The notes below the pieces were generated by a model. It did no database searches and had not been told where the DNA came from. It saw only the letters and a program-made list of their open reading frames with translations. This document shows, piece after piece, positions 43,954 through 51,975 of a stretch of DNA of 64,000 bases (positions are counted from its first letter, which is position 1; the number at the start of each line of letters is the position of its first letter). This stretch comes from Pseudobdellovibrionaceae bacterium (GTDB lineage Bacteria > Bdellovibrionota > FAC87 > UBA2466 > JACKAF01), in NCBI GenBank assembly GCA_020635235.1, contig JACKAF010000002.1, positions 310,001 through 374,000 on the forward strand. Reading direction: 5' to 3'. The position numbers were made by a program, and so were the translations under genes.

Positions 43954-44649
43954 CTAGGGTTCCAAGGCCTTTCGAATGTGTTCGACCTGGACGGGAGTCA
44001 AACCTAGCGAAAAAATTAGATCCGCGTTTGAATGCAGTTGCGAAAGTTCGGCCTTGTCCATCCTCGGATCGGCTAGTAGGGCGCGCAACCGGGAGTCAAA
44101 CCCGTTGTCTGCTAACCCTCCGCTTTCTCCCCCTAAGCCGAGGAGTTTTTCAAATTGATCCGCTCCGATGACGCTCTTTTGAAACAAAGGCGAAAGCAGA
44201 GAGTTCGCAAGTCCGTTTCGCGGGCGGTAGTATTCTTTGTCCAAGACGGCCTGTAAGTCTGCGTCCTGCTCGCCAATTCCGAGCAGTGACCGTAGCTTCT
44301 TGTCTTCAAAGAACTTGCGCACTTCGCTTGGTTTAATTTCCGGGTTATTCAGGAAGTCGTTGATTCCATTGCGGACCGCTGTACGAACGCTAGCGGGATC
44401 TTTTCTTTCCTCCCTGAGATAAAAGCCGACTTCGCGGTGAATCTTCACCAGTTTGGCGAATTCACGTGAGCCGATGGGGGAACTGGGAAAGTGTTCGATG
44501 AGCGCGTCGTTCAGTTTTACTCGGTTTAGCACCCACTCTTCCGAGTCTGAGATCGGTGGGCTTTCGGAGCTCTCCGAAGCGTGTCCCTCCGCAAGTACCG
44601 TTTGTGATGGAAAAACAAGTATGATTAAAACAAATAGCCAGGCTCTCAT
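43954..44649 (-). CDS. Exported helical protein of unknown function
   Basis: 231 residues from the ATG at 44649, preceded by GGAGGATTGC; an upstream in-frame start adds only four residues. Signal peptide MRAWLFVLIILVFPSQTVLA. The mature part is largely helical and charged, with no motif I recognise. Separate from the HD gene downstream; the 172 bases between them contain a 7-bp hairpin (TTAGGCT/AGCCTAA, 43891-43913) without T-run. Confidence 0.65.
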   Translation of the reverse strand: MRAWLFVLIILVFPSQTVLAEGHASESSESPPISDSEEWVLNRVKLNDALIEHFPSSPIGSREFAKLVKIHREVGFYLREERKDPASVRTAVRNGINDFLNNPEIKPSEVRKFFEDKKLRSLLGIGEQDADLQAVLDKEYYRPRNGLANSLLSPLFQKSVIGADQFEKLLGLGGESGGLADNGFDSRLRALLADPRMDKAELSQLHSNADLIFSLGLTPVQVEHIRKALEP

Positions 44650-44773
44650 GCAATCCTCCAAAACCTACTTATGCAAATACCACGCCTTAACGGAGCGGGC
44701 CTGAAACTACCGTATGCAAAAGGTGTGCTGCGTCTAGCAGATTCGCAATTGTAAGGGCGATTAAACACCTTGG

Positions 44774-44919
44774 TTAAGTATGGTTGGGGAACCAGGACTC
44801 GACCGCGAAGCGAACGAGGATGGTCAAAGGCTGACGTAAACTTTAGTTAAGTATGGTTGGGGAACCAGGACTCGACCGCGAAGCGACCGAGGACGGTTAG
44901 ATTGTGACGCAAACCTTAG
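44774..44919 (-). repeat. Two tandem 73-bp repeats carrying the tRNA-Gln 3' end
   Basis: Two 73-base units (44774-44846 and 44847-44919) start with an identical 40-base block and are close to each other overall. The first 29 bases of each block are also present at 44920-44948 with one change, in the 3' part of the intact tRNA-Gln: half of the T loop, the T-stem and acceptor 3' strands, CCA and about seven trailing bases. The rest of each unit is unlike the tRNA and cannot form an anticodon arm. The period of 73 equals the spacing to the tRNA. The structure closely parallels the tRNA-3'-end repeats of the E. coli tyrT/rttR locus. Confidence 0.9.
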
Positions 44920-45983
44920 TTAAGTATGGCTGGGGAACCAGGACTCGAACCTGGACTTACGGAGTCAGAGTCCGCTGTCCTACCATTAGACGATTCCCCA
45001 CCAAGTTGATCGAGTGCTTCCTGCAACTCGTCGGGTGTTACGCTGGCGGTGCCCACTCGGCCCACAACGATGCCGGCCGCGGCGTTCGCCATTCGCATGG
45101 ATTCAGCGAGACTTTGCCCCAGAACCTGCGTTAAGGCAAGTACCGCAATGACCGTATCGCCGGCGCCGGTGACGTCAAACACCTCTTTGGCGTAGGTCGG
45201 TATGCGCTTCAAATCAGAATCTCCGCGCGTCGCCGACACCATCCCATGGGGACCGCAGGTAATCACGACGTGTTCGGCCTCAGTCTTGGTCAAAATCTGC
45301 TGGGCCATTCTCCAAAGACCCTCGTCGTCACTGCCATGGATCCGTCTCTCGTGGCGACTCAAACCGCACAGCATGACCGCCTCCGCCACATTTGGGCTAA
45401 GAAGCGTCGTGCCCCGATAGAGTTTAAGGGGGCTAAGACGGCTCGGATCGACATAGACGGGTTTTCCAAGTTCGCGTGCGTTGGCAACAAAGCTCATTAT
45501 CTCGGGGTTGAGCAGCCCTTTTCCATAATCCTGAATGATTACCCCATCGCATTCGGGGAGCAAATCGACCAGAGTCTGCTTAAACCGTCTGCCAACTTGA
45601 TCACTCACCCCATGAGTCTTTTCAAAATCCACGCGTACGATGTGTTGTTTACCTGCAAGAACGCGCACTTTTCGAAGAGTCGGGCGGGACTCATCTTCGA
45701 TAAGGACCGACTGCGTAATGCCGGCCGATTCAATGAGATCTTGAATGCGCTCGCCGTCCTCATCTTTCCCGCAAAGGCTAAGCAGCGTTACTTGGGCTCC
45801 TAGCGAGCTTAGATTTTGAGCGACGTTGGCGGCAAGCCCCAAACGCTCACTCCGCTCGGTGACCTCGACCACCGGAACGGGTGCCTCGGGGCTAATACGA
45901 GTGACTTCTCCATTGAGGTACTCGTCTATCCCGACCTCTCCGGCAACGAGAAGGCGGCAGTTTTTGAAGCGGGAAAAATCCAT
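44916..45983 (-). CDS. rfaE1: Heptose-7-phosphate kinase (RfaE domain 1, PfkB family) reading through a tRNA
   Basis: 355 residues, of which about 328 are a PfkB-family kinase: N-terminal GEVGIDEYLNGEVTRISPEA (about 15-34), LGLAANVAQNL (about 48) and catalytic VTGAGDT with Asp276. This fits D-glycero-beta-D-manno-heptose-7-phosphate kinase of LPS core synthesis; no cytidylyl/adenylyltransferase domain is fused. The last ~24 residues (329-352) are encoded by the complete tRNA-Gln gene on the same strand, and the stop lies just after the tRNA. The start shares one base with the heptosyltransferase stop upstream. Confidence 0.88.
   Translation of the reverse strand: MDFSRFKNCRLLVAGEVGIDEYLNGEVTRISPEAPVPVVEVTERSERLGLAANVAQNLSSLGAQVTLLSLCGKDEDGERIQDLIESAGITQSVLIEDESRPTLRKVRVLAGKQHIVRVDFEKTHGVSDQVGRRFKQTLVDLLPECDGVIIQDYGKGLLNPEIMSFVANARELGKPVYVDPSRLSPLKLYRGTTLLSPNVAEAVMLCGLSRHERRIHGSDDEGLWRMAQQILTKTEAEHVVITCGPHGMVSATRGDSDLKRIPTYAKEVFDVTGAGDTVIAVLALTQVLGQSLAESMRMANAAAGIVVGRVGTASVTPDELQEALDQLGGESSNGRTADSDSVSPGSSPGSPAILN
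44927..45000 (-). tRNA. tRNA-Gln (CTG anticodon), encoded CCA
   Basis: 71-base body (44930-45000) plus CCA. Acceptor TGGGGAA/TTCCCCA pairs perfectly over 7 bp, D-stem GTC/GAC, anticodon stem GCGGA/TCCGT with loop CTCTGAC (anticodon CTG, glutamine), four-base variable loop, T-stem CCAGG/CCTGG with loop TTCGAGT, discriminator G. It is wholly inside the 3' end of the rfaE1-type reading frame, with no separate promoter visible, so it is probably processed from that transcript. Confidence 0.96.
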
Positions 45984-47005
45984 CAGCTCAGGGCTCCTAC
46001 TGGATCCAGCATCCTAGACTGCTTTATCTGTTCGCGCCAGAGGCCGAGTTTGAGGCGTCTGTCAGAGGCTTCTGCCAGCAAGATCCGGCTATTTCCGGTC
46101 CCACCCCACGGCGCCCAGCGTTCCGGACGTTCGGTTCCTCGCGGGGAGTAAACCCCCAAGGTATCGGTCCCTACATAATGGGCGAGGTGGAGGGGTCCCG
46201 TGCTGGGCGCTACGACGAGTTTGGCCAGACGCAGGCACTCCATCAATTCTACGAGCTTCAAATTTGAGAGGATCTTTTGATCCGGGCGTTCTTTGCGGAT
46301 GCTTTCGACAAGTTCGTGATCTTTTTCAGCCGGCCCTTTGGACAAGACAACTGGCATTGAATACTGGGACTCCAGCTCGGGAATCCACTCGGCGTAGCCT
46401 TGCGCGTCCAGGTTAAGCGCGCTCCCGCCCATGCCGGGGTGAAGCAATATAAAGTCCTCGGGAATGCCTTTTGCGGCTAAAACTTCCTTCGCGCGAGCGG
46501 CTCCCGCTTCGTGTACCGGTATTTCCAATCGCGGTATTGTCGGGGTTTCTTTCGATTTCACGACTTTGGAAACCACATACTTGGCTAAATCGAGGTTGTA
46601 CTCCGCTTCGTTCTTTTCCAGCCGACTTCTGTTTTGGCGAACCCCATGGTTAAGCAACAAAAAAGACCACCATTTCGAAAGCGGAGCTACGCGCTTGGGA
46701 ACTCGAGCAAGAAAGGCGGCGCTCAAAAGCTCCCATTCCGGGTAGAGAAAAAGCGCCACACGGTAGCGTTCTGCCTTGAGGGCCTCTTGTAAAAGGGACG
46801 ACTGTTTGAGCTCGACTTCGATGGGCTTAATGTAGTGATCGCGCATGAAGCCCGCGAGTAATCCACCTATTTCAGATTTTGCCAGAAAGTGAATCTCCGC
46901 ATCCGGAAGCGCTTTTCTCAGATAGCACAACGTGGGCAGGCTAAGCAAAGCATCGCCCAGGCGATCCGTGCGCGTTACCAGGATTTTGAGTTTCAGTTGG
47001 CTCAT
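45983..47005 (-). CDS. Glycosyltransferase family 9 (ADP-heptose:LPS heptosyltransferase type)
   Basis: 340 residues, GT-B fold. N-terminal ILVTRTDRLGDALLSLPTL (about 9-27), LLHPGMGGSALN (about 190) and the C-terminal nucleotide-binding VVAPSTGPLHLAHYVG (about 275) are typical of WaaC/WaaF/RfaF proteins that add heptose to LPS core. Directly followed by the heptose kinase gene (TGATG overlap), so the two genes supply and use the same sugar. Part of the long minus-strand operon. Confidence 0.92.
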   Translation of the reverse strand: MSQLKLKILVTRTDRLGDALLSLPTLCYLRKALPDAEIHFLAKSEIGGLLAGFMRDHYIKPIEVELKQSSLLQEALKAERYRVALFLYPEWELLSAAFLARVPKRVAPLSKWWSFLLLNHGVRQNRSRLEKNEAEYNLDLAKYVVSKVVKSKETPTIPRLEIPVHEAGAARAKEVLAAKGIPEDFILLHPGMGGSALNLDAQGYAEWIPELESQYSMPVVLSKGPAEKDHELVESIRKERPDQKILSNLKLVELMECLRLAKLVVAPSTGPLHLAHYVGTDTLGVYSPRGTERPERWAPWGGTGNSRILLAEASDRRLKLGLWREQIKQSRMLDPVGALS

Positions 47006-47012
47006 TCGGTTC

Positions 47013-47924
47013 TCACTGGCTAAAGAATTTATCGATCCTGTGGGTCTTCCAAAAATCCTGAACGAAAGTATAAGGGTTGCCCGGGTTTTGAACTTTTGTT
47101 TCTACCCAGACGTGCGCCGCGCGTGCTAACTCACTTTCTATGAGTTCAACAATCGCGCTTTTTGCGGCTGCGTTCTTTCTTTCCTGGATCATTGGCTGAT
47201 GCTTTTCATAAAAACTATTTAAGTTCTTGAATACGGCTTCGATACTCTGCTCTCGCTGGATGGAGGAGAGAAGTACCGGGGTTTGCTTGTCTGCAAAACG
47301 GACCACATCGCTAAGCGAATTTTGTAGTTTCTCCGCTCCCTCGCGATCGGATTTATGAATCAAGAACAGGTCGGCGATTTCCAATAGCCCAGCTTTGATT
47401 GTTTGAATCGCATCTCCAGCTTCGGGTACGAGCACCACCAATGTTGTGTCCGCCAGATTTCTAATGTCGACTTCGCTTTGGCCGACGCCCACCGTTTCGA
47501 CTATCACGTAGTCGAAGCCGAATGCGTCCACGAGATCGATTACCTGCCGTGAAGCGACTGATAAGCCACCTAGTTTGCCCCGCGTGCTCAGACTACGGAT
47601 AAAAACTTTATCATCGATGAAATGATCAATTAGGCGAATTCTGTCTCCCAACAACGCTCCGCCCGTGAACGGGCTCATGGGATCGACTGCGATCACGGCG
47701 ACAGATTGCTTTTTCTGGCGGATATACTTCACAAAGTGGCTGATGAGCGTACTCTTGCCCGCCCCGGGTGGTCCGGTGATTCCGAAAACGCGCGCGTTGC
47801 CGGTTTTTCCATAGAGCTGTGCCAGCATTTCCAGGACTTGCGGGTCGCGGTTCTCGGCCGCAGAGATGGACTTACTCAGTGCGCGTAAACTTTTTTTGTT
47901 GAATTCATCAAGCAATGGCGTCAT
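47013..47924 (-). CDS. meaB: MeaB/ArgK-family G3E P-loop GTPase
   Basis: 303 residues. Walker A GPPGAGKST (51-59), VIAVDPMSPFTGGALLGDR (about 76), VETVGVGQSEVD (about 142) match MeaB, the chaperone of adenosylcobalamin-dependent methylmalonyl-CoA mutase. No mutase gene is in this window. Overlaps cca upstream by 4 bases. Confidence 0.92.
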   Translation of the reverse strand: MTPLLDEFNKKSLRALSKSISAAENRDPQVLEMLAQLYGKTGNARVFGITGPPGAGKSTLISHFVKYIRQKKQSVAVIAVDPMSPFTGGALLGDRIRLIDHFIDDKVFIRSLSTRGKLGGLSVASRQVIDLVDAFGFDYVIVETVGVGQSEVDIRNLADTTLVVLVPEAGDAIQTIKAGLLEIADLFLIHKSDREGAEKLQNSLSDVVRFADKQTPVLLSSIQREQSIEAVFKNLNSFYEKHQPMIQERKNAAAKSAIVELIESELARAAHVWVETKVQNPGNPYTFVQDFWKTHRIDKFFSQ

Positions 47925-49258
47925 TTTTTGTCGTCCCGAGGAAAGTTTGCCTTCACAAATGACAAGGCCGCTTCCCGCGTCAGTACGTCGCCTTCCAGTA
48001 TTGCATCCTCGACCGCTCGAAGTATCTTACCCATGCTTGGGCCAGGCAGATAGCCCATTTTTGTTAAGTCTTCCCCGTTGATAAGCCGTAGCGGTGGGGG
48101 CGGTAACTGTTTGAATTCTTCATATTTTTTCTTACAAAATTCGTAAGCTTGGAGATCCTTGTGGCTGGCTAAACAGTCCAGACGGTGAAGCTCCAGGTGC
48201 AGGTCAAAGCGCTCCTCGGAAAGAAACCGGCGAAGTGTACTTTGCCGCATTTGGAACGCGTCTTTAAACTTCAAGTGGTCGCGTACCAGTGCACAAACAA
48301 GATCTATTTGGTCGTTGGAGTAGGTGAGACGCTTCAGGATTTTACGGGTCATCTCTTCGCCCACTCTATCGTGGCCGTGAAAACGAATACGATCTTCCGC
48401 GCGTTCAAAAGTAGCGGGTTTGGCGATGTCATGAAAAAGACAACCTAAAGCGAGTTCCAGCGGTGGGTTTGGTCCCATCCCTTCAAGCAGCATCAGCGTG
48501 TGAACAAAAACGTCCCCTTCGGGATGGTATTGGGCCGGTTGCTCGACGCCTTTGAGGACTAGTACCTCTGGAAGAAAATGTTTCAAAAGCCCGAGCTTGT
48601 CGAGCATTCGGATGCCAACGGCAGGACTTGGCGAAATCAACAACTTTGAAAATTCTTCACGGATGCGTTCCTGGCTCACCTTGCCGATTAGTGCGGCGTG
48701 CTTCGTGATCGCCGTTTCTGTCTCCGGATCCAATGAGAAACCCAACTGAACCGCAAACCGCGCGGCTCTCAACATCCGCAAGTGATCCTCGAGAAAACGA
48801 TCTTCTGCTTTTCCAATAGAGCGAATGAGCTTTTGCTGGAGGTCTTTCTCGCCGCCAACGAAGTCCAATACCTTCTTTGTGCGCAGATCGTAATACAGGC
48901 CGTTTACCGTGAAATCCCGGCGCTTGGCGTCGCTTTGCACGTCGGTAAAACTGACTTTCTGTGGGCGTCGGCCATCTTCGTAGTTGCCTTCGGTCCTAAA
49001 GGTTGCGACTTCGAAAGGGATTCCCGACTCAACAACCAGGATAACTCCGAACTGAACCCCTACAGGGATAGTCTTTGGAAAAAGCTTCTGAATGTCAGAC
49101 GGACGTGCCGATGTGGCGATGTCGTAGTCCTTTGCCGGCAGACCCAGGAGTTTGTCGCGCACACAGCCCCCGGCGAAGTAGGCGTCGTGCCCCGCTTTGT
49201 GCAAGCGCTCGACAATTTCAGTCGCCAATTGGAGGGTTTTGTCGGAGTCCTGAGACAT
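47921..49258 (-). CDS. cca: CCA tRNA nucleotidyltransferase with HD domain
   Basis: 445 residues. Nucleotidyltransferase head with AGGCVRDKLLG (Gly30/Gly31) and metal-binding DYDIAT (Asp44/Asp46), then neck RRDFTVNGLYYD and R-rich body, followed by an HD domain (GCLFHDIAKP, about 262; FHGHDRVG). Adds or repairs the CCA end of tRNAs. The tRNA-Gln at the distal end of the same operon already encodes CCA, so here the enzyme would repair rather than build it. Class II polyA/CCA polymerase family; CCA role preferred because of the neck and HD layout. Confidence 0.9.
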   Translation of the reverse strand: MSQDSDKTLQLATEIVERLHKAGHDAYFAGGCVRDKLLGLPAKDYDIATSARPSDIQKLFPKTIPVGVQFGVILVVESGIPFEVATFRTEGNYEDGRRPQKVSFTDVQSDAKRRDFTVNGLYYDLRTKKVLDFVGGEKDLQQKLIRSIGKAEDRFLEDHLRMLRAARFAVQLGFSLDPETETAITKHAALIGKVSQERIREEFSKLLISPSPAVGIRMLDKLGLLKHFLPEVLVLKGVEQPAQYHPEGDVFVHTLMLLEGMGPNPPLELALGCLFHDIAKPATFERAEDRIRFHGHDRVGEEMTRKILKRLTYSNDQIDLVCALVRDHLKFKDAFQMRQSTLRRFLSEERFDLHLELHRLDCLASHKDLQAYEFCKKKYEEFKQLPPPPLRLINGEDLTKMGYLPGPSMGKILRAVEDAILEGDVLTREAALSFVKANFPRDDKK

Positions 49259-49265
49259 CCGCGTC

Positions 49266-49736
49266 CTAGAAACGAAGTCGGCCGACAGCGATGGGCCAGC
49301 TCACAAAAAAGCTGTCCAGAGGCGGCGCGAAGTTAAACCGAAAGGTGGTGCCGATAGTGAAATCTGGAGTGACATCATAATCGAGTCCGGCGGCCATCAT
49401 GAGGTGAACTCCCAAGCTGTCCCGATACAAAGACGCGATGGCCAAACCCAGAGCCCCCTCAACGAAGGGTTGAAGTTTCGGGCGTCTAGTGGGGAAGGTA
49501 TAACGCAAGGAACCAGAAATCGTGGCAAGTGTTCCCGAGGCCAGGCCTAATTGAATCAGCCCACCGTATCGAACCGTCCCACTTTGGATGTACTCAATCT
49601 GAGGAGTCAGCAAAAAAAGCGACCCGTCAAAGATAAGGCCAATCCCGGCGCTTCCGACCCAGTCGCCCGTTCGGGGGACGGCCAAGGAAAGGCTCGAAAA
49701 AAACAATGTAAGGCACACCAAATACTTGCGAAGCAT
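49266..49736 (-). CDS. Small outer-membrane beta-barrel-like protein
   Basis: 156 residues with a signal peptide (MLRKYLVCLTLFFSSLSLA). Alternating hydrophobic/polar strands with Gly and aromatic girdles (LIFDGSLFLLTPQIEYIQS, YGGLIQLGLASGTL) and a C-terminal Phe suit an eight-stranded outer-membrane barrel. Function unknown. It lies within the long operon, 57 bases after the CoA-binding gene and 7 before cca. Confidence 0.72.
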   Translation of the reverse strand: MLRKYLVCLTLFFSSLSLAVPRTGDWVGSAGIGLIFDGSLFLLTPQIEYIQSGTVRYGGLIQLGLASGTLATISGSLRYTFPTRRPKLQPFVEGALGLAIASLYRDSLGVHLMMAAGLDYDVTPDFTIGTTFRFNFAPPLDSFFVSWPIAVGRLRF

Positions 49737-49793
49737 GCGAAGATTCTCATGAAAAAGCCCCGCAGGGTCAAGCTTTATTGGTCCGGGAGAGAC

Positions 49794-50165
49794 TCAGTAG
49801 GTGTTGGGATTTGCCCCGATATCGACCAAACTACACGCCGCAATAGAGTTAAGACCGAGGGCCTCGGATTTCTCCAAAAGCTCATCACTCTCGGAGCCTG
49901 GGTTGAACCAGACTTCACCGATTTTCTTGCGGGCGACCTCTTCGATGATTTTCATTCCGATGGCAGGAGCGACGTAAAAGCTGACACGGTCGATCTCCTC
50001 TACCGGGACATCAGCGATCGATTTAAAGGCGGGTATGCCTTCGATGGAAGCTTCCTTTGGGTGTATGGGGTAGACCGTGTAGCCCTTTTGGGCGTAGGCG
50101 CGTACGGCCTTGTTACCAAATTTGGTTCGGTCGGCGCTTGCGCCGATGATGGCAATCGAGGGCAT
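49794..50165 (-). CDS. CoA-binding domain protein (YccU-like)
   Basis: 123 residues forming one CoA_binding Rossmann domain: IAIIGASADRTKFGNKAVR (about 4-22), GYTVYPIHPKE (about 29) and EVWFNPGSESDELLEKSEALG (about 84). Similar single-domain proteins bind CoA but have no firmly assigned activity. Starts at the base following the end of the DUF423 gene, so they are probably coupled. Confidence 0.87.
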   Translation of the reverse strand: MPSIAIIGASADRTKFGNKAVRAYAQKGYTVYPIHPKEASIEGIPAFKSIADVPVEEIDRVSFYVAPAIGMKIIEEVARKKIGEVWFNPGSESDELLEKSEALGLNSIAACSLVDIGANPNTY

Positions 50166-50537
50166 CTAATTCATCCTATAGCAGGCAAGGGCGAGCAGCG
50201 CCCAGCCGATCAAAAAACTTAGCCCGCCGATGGGGGTGATGGCTCCCAACCAGCGCTGTCCTGAAAAAGCGAGCAAGTACAAACTTCCTGAAAAGATCAG
50301 TATTCCAACCGTGAAAGCATAGCCGCTGGACCGAAGCAGGGAACTCTCCCCGCGAAACAGCAAAAATCCTACGAGGGCAATGGCGAACGTGTGGAAGAAT
50401 TGGTATTCCACCCCAGTCTTAAAAATACTCAAATGGTAGGCGTCGAGTCTGTCTTTGAGTGCATGGGCCGCAAAGGCTCCCAACGCAACAGACAAGAAAC
50501 CGAATACGCCCGAAAGAGTAAGGAAGCACTTTGCCAT
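50166..50537 (-). CDS. DUF423 (YgdD-like) membrane protein
   Basis: 123 residues and about four transmembrane helices, with the family signature GVFGFLSVALGAFAAHAL (about 10-27) and EYQFFHTFAIALV (about 44). Function unknown in all bacteria I know of. Four bases after thiDE, inside the operon. Confidence 0.9.
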   Translation of the reverse strand: MAKCFLTLSGVFGFLSVALGAFAAHALKDRLDAYHLSIFKTGVEYQFFHTFAIALVGFLLFRGESSLLRSSGYAFTVGILIFSGSLYLLAFSGQRWLGAITPIGGLSFLIGWALLALACYRMN

Positions 50538-50541
50538 GGCG

Positions 50542-51975
50542 CTATCCTAAAGCTTCTTTGGTTTTCTGCAACCACTCTTTTGCGCGCGTCTCCGGTGCTG
50601 CGTGTTCCAAGACATCCGATACCACCGCGGCACCTTGCGCCCCCGCACGGTAAATCTCGGCGGCGTGTTCGCATCGAAGCCCGCCGATGGCGACAACCGG
50701 GACGTCACTGAGGGTGCACCAATCCGAAAGCGTATTAAATCCCTGCGGTCCAAACCGCATACTTTTGCAAGTGGTCGGGAATATAGGCCCAAGCGCCACA
50801 TAGGACGGTTTGAAATAGAGTGCCGTCGCCAGTTCAGAGTACGAGTGCGTACTAATTCCAAGTCGTAAGCCAGCTCGAAGCAAGCGATCCAAATCTGCAT
50901 TGGGGAGATCTTCCTGACCGAGGTGCACACCATAAGCGCCCACTTCAAGCGCCTCTTCCCAATAATCGTTAATAAAAAGTTGTATGTTTCTTGTTTTGCA
51001 GAATTCGGAAGTAACCTTGATTTCTTTTAGAAGCTCTTCCCCGCGAAGATCTTTGATTCTGAGCTGAACTGTCTTGGCTCCCGCTTCCACGAGTCTCTCC
51101 ACCCACGCCGCCCTAGGTACGATCGGATAAAATCCGATCCTTTCCTCACACTGAAGAAATTCTTTTCGATCCACGAACTCGCCTTTGTGCAGTCGAGGAA
51201 AGTGTTCTTTTGGGACCGGCCAGGGGCCATGGTGCAGGTGGAGTGAGCTCCCGCAGGGACGCGCCAAGCTCAGGGCACGGTGCAAGTACGCTTTAGCCAG
51301 AACGATGGCATCGGCTATTGAGTGTCCGAGAGCGCACGCGGCGGCGATCGCGGCCGACAGGGTGCAACCGGTCCCCGGTGCGCTTGCAACCGAAACGTGG
51401 GGCAAGCTTAGCTGAAAAGAGCTCTCACCGTTGGAAAAATAATCGGACGCCCAGTCGGAAACACGGTGACCGCCCTTGATTAGCACTGCCTCGGAGCCAG
51501 TATCCAGAAAATAAAGGGCGGCTTTCTCGATGTCCTCTTGACCGCTGAACTCAACACTTTCCGGTAAATTGGGCGTGACAAGAGACGCCACGGGAAAGAG
51601 GAACTTTTCGTACGCGCGCAGTGTTGCCGGATCTGCGAAGCGAAATCCTGAACTGGATACACAAACGGGATCCACAATAACTGGAGCGTCTTTGGAGGAC
51701 AAAGACCGCGCTGCAATTTGGACCAGTCCTTCAGTATTCAAAAGTCCGGTTTTCACGGCATCGGGTTTTGCGAATTCTTTTAGTGCTTCGATTTGGGCGC
51801 GAAAATCCTTTTCAGAAACGGGGCTAACTCCAAAGCAAGCGTCAGGGTGTTGGGACGTAACGGCGCTCACTGCCGACATGCCGTGAACGTTCATCGCCTC
51901 AAAGGTGCGCATGTCGGCTTGAAGGCCGGCAAAGCCGCTGGGATCAGAGCCTGCGAGAGTCCATGCGACTTTCAC
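50542..51975 (-). CDS. thiDE: Bifunctional HMP-phosphate kinase / thiamine-phosphate synthase (ThiD-ThiE)
   Basis: 477 residues. ThiD half (about 1-250): AGSDPSGFAGLQADMRTF (8-25), KTGLL, and the anion-hole PGTGCTLSAAIAA (about 200). ThiE half (about 280-477): TVQLRIKDLRG, the HLGQEDLP phosphate region, and GPIFPTTCKS (about 405). The fusion phosphorylates HMP-P to HMP-PP and then joins it to thiazole phosphate, giving thiamine phosphate. Overlaps thiG by 4 bases. ThiD first, ThiE second. The usual SG in the ThiD N-motif reads PSG here, a small deviation. Confidence 0.93.
   Translation of the reverse strand: MKVAWTLAGSDPSGFAGLQADMRTFEAMNVHGMSAVSAVTSQHPDACFGVSPVSEKDFRAQIEALKEFAKPDAVKTGLLNTEGLVQIAARSLSSKDAPVIVDPVCVSSSGFRFADPATLRAYEKFLFPVASLVTPNLPESVEFSGQEDIEKAALYFLDTGSEAVLIKGGHRVSDWASDYFSNGESSFQLSLPHVSVASAPGTGCTLSAAIAAACALGHSIADAIVLAKAYLHRALSLARPCGSSLHLHHGPWPVPKEHFPRLHKGEFVDRKEFLQCEERIGFYPIVPRAAWVERLVEAGAKTVQLRIKDLRGEELLKEIKVTSEFCKTRNIQLFINDYWEEALEVGAYGVHLGQEDLPNADLDRLLRAGLRLGISTHSYSELATALYFKPSYVALGPIFPTTCKSMRFGPQGFNTLSDWCTLSDVPVVAIGGLRCEHAAEIYRAGAQGAAVVSDVLEHAAPETRAKEWLQKTKEALG

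Noticed and set aside
44774..44919. Tandem 73-bp repeats as a CRISPR array or extra tRNA genes
   Set aside because: The period is far longer than CRISPR repeats with spacers, units share near-identical sequence across most of their length, and only the tRNA 3' part is present, with no anticodon or D arm.
44904..45134. 76-codon + strand reading frame over the tRNA region
   Set aside because: It is the antisense of tRNA-Gln and the kinase 3' end, with no start signal or protein-like composition.
49551..50222. 223-codon + frame across the CoA-binding, DUF423 and barrel genes
   Set aside because: It crosses three well-supported minus-strand genes and shows no protein-like features.
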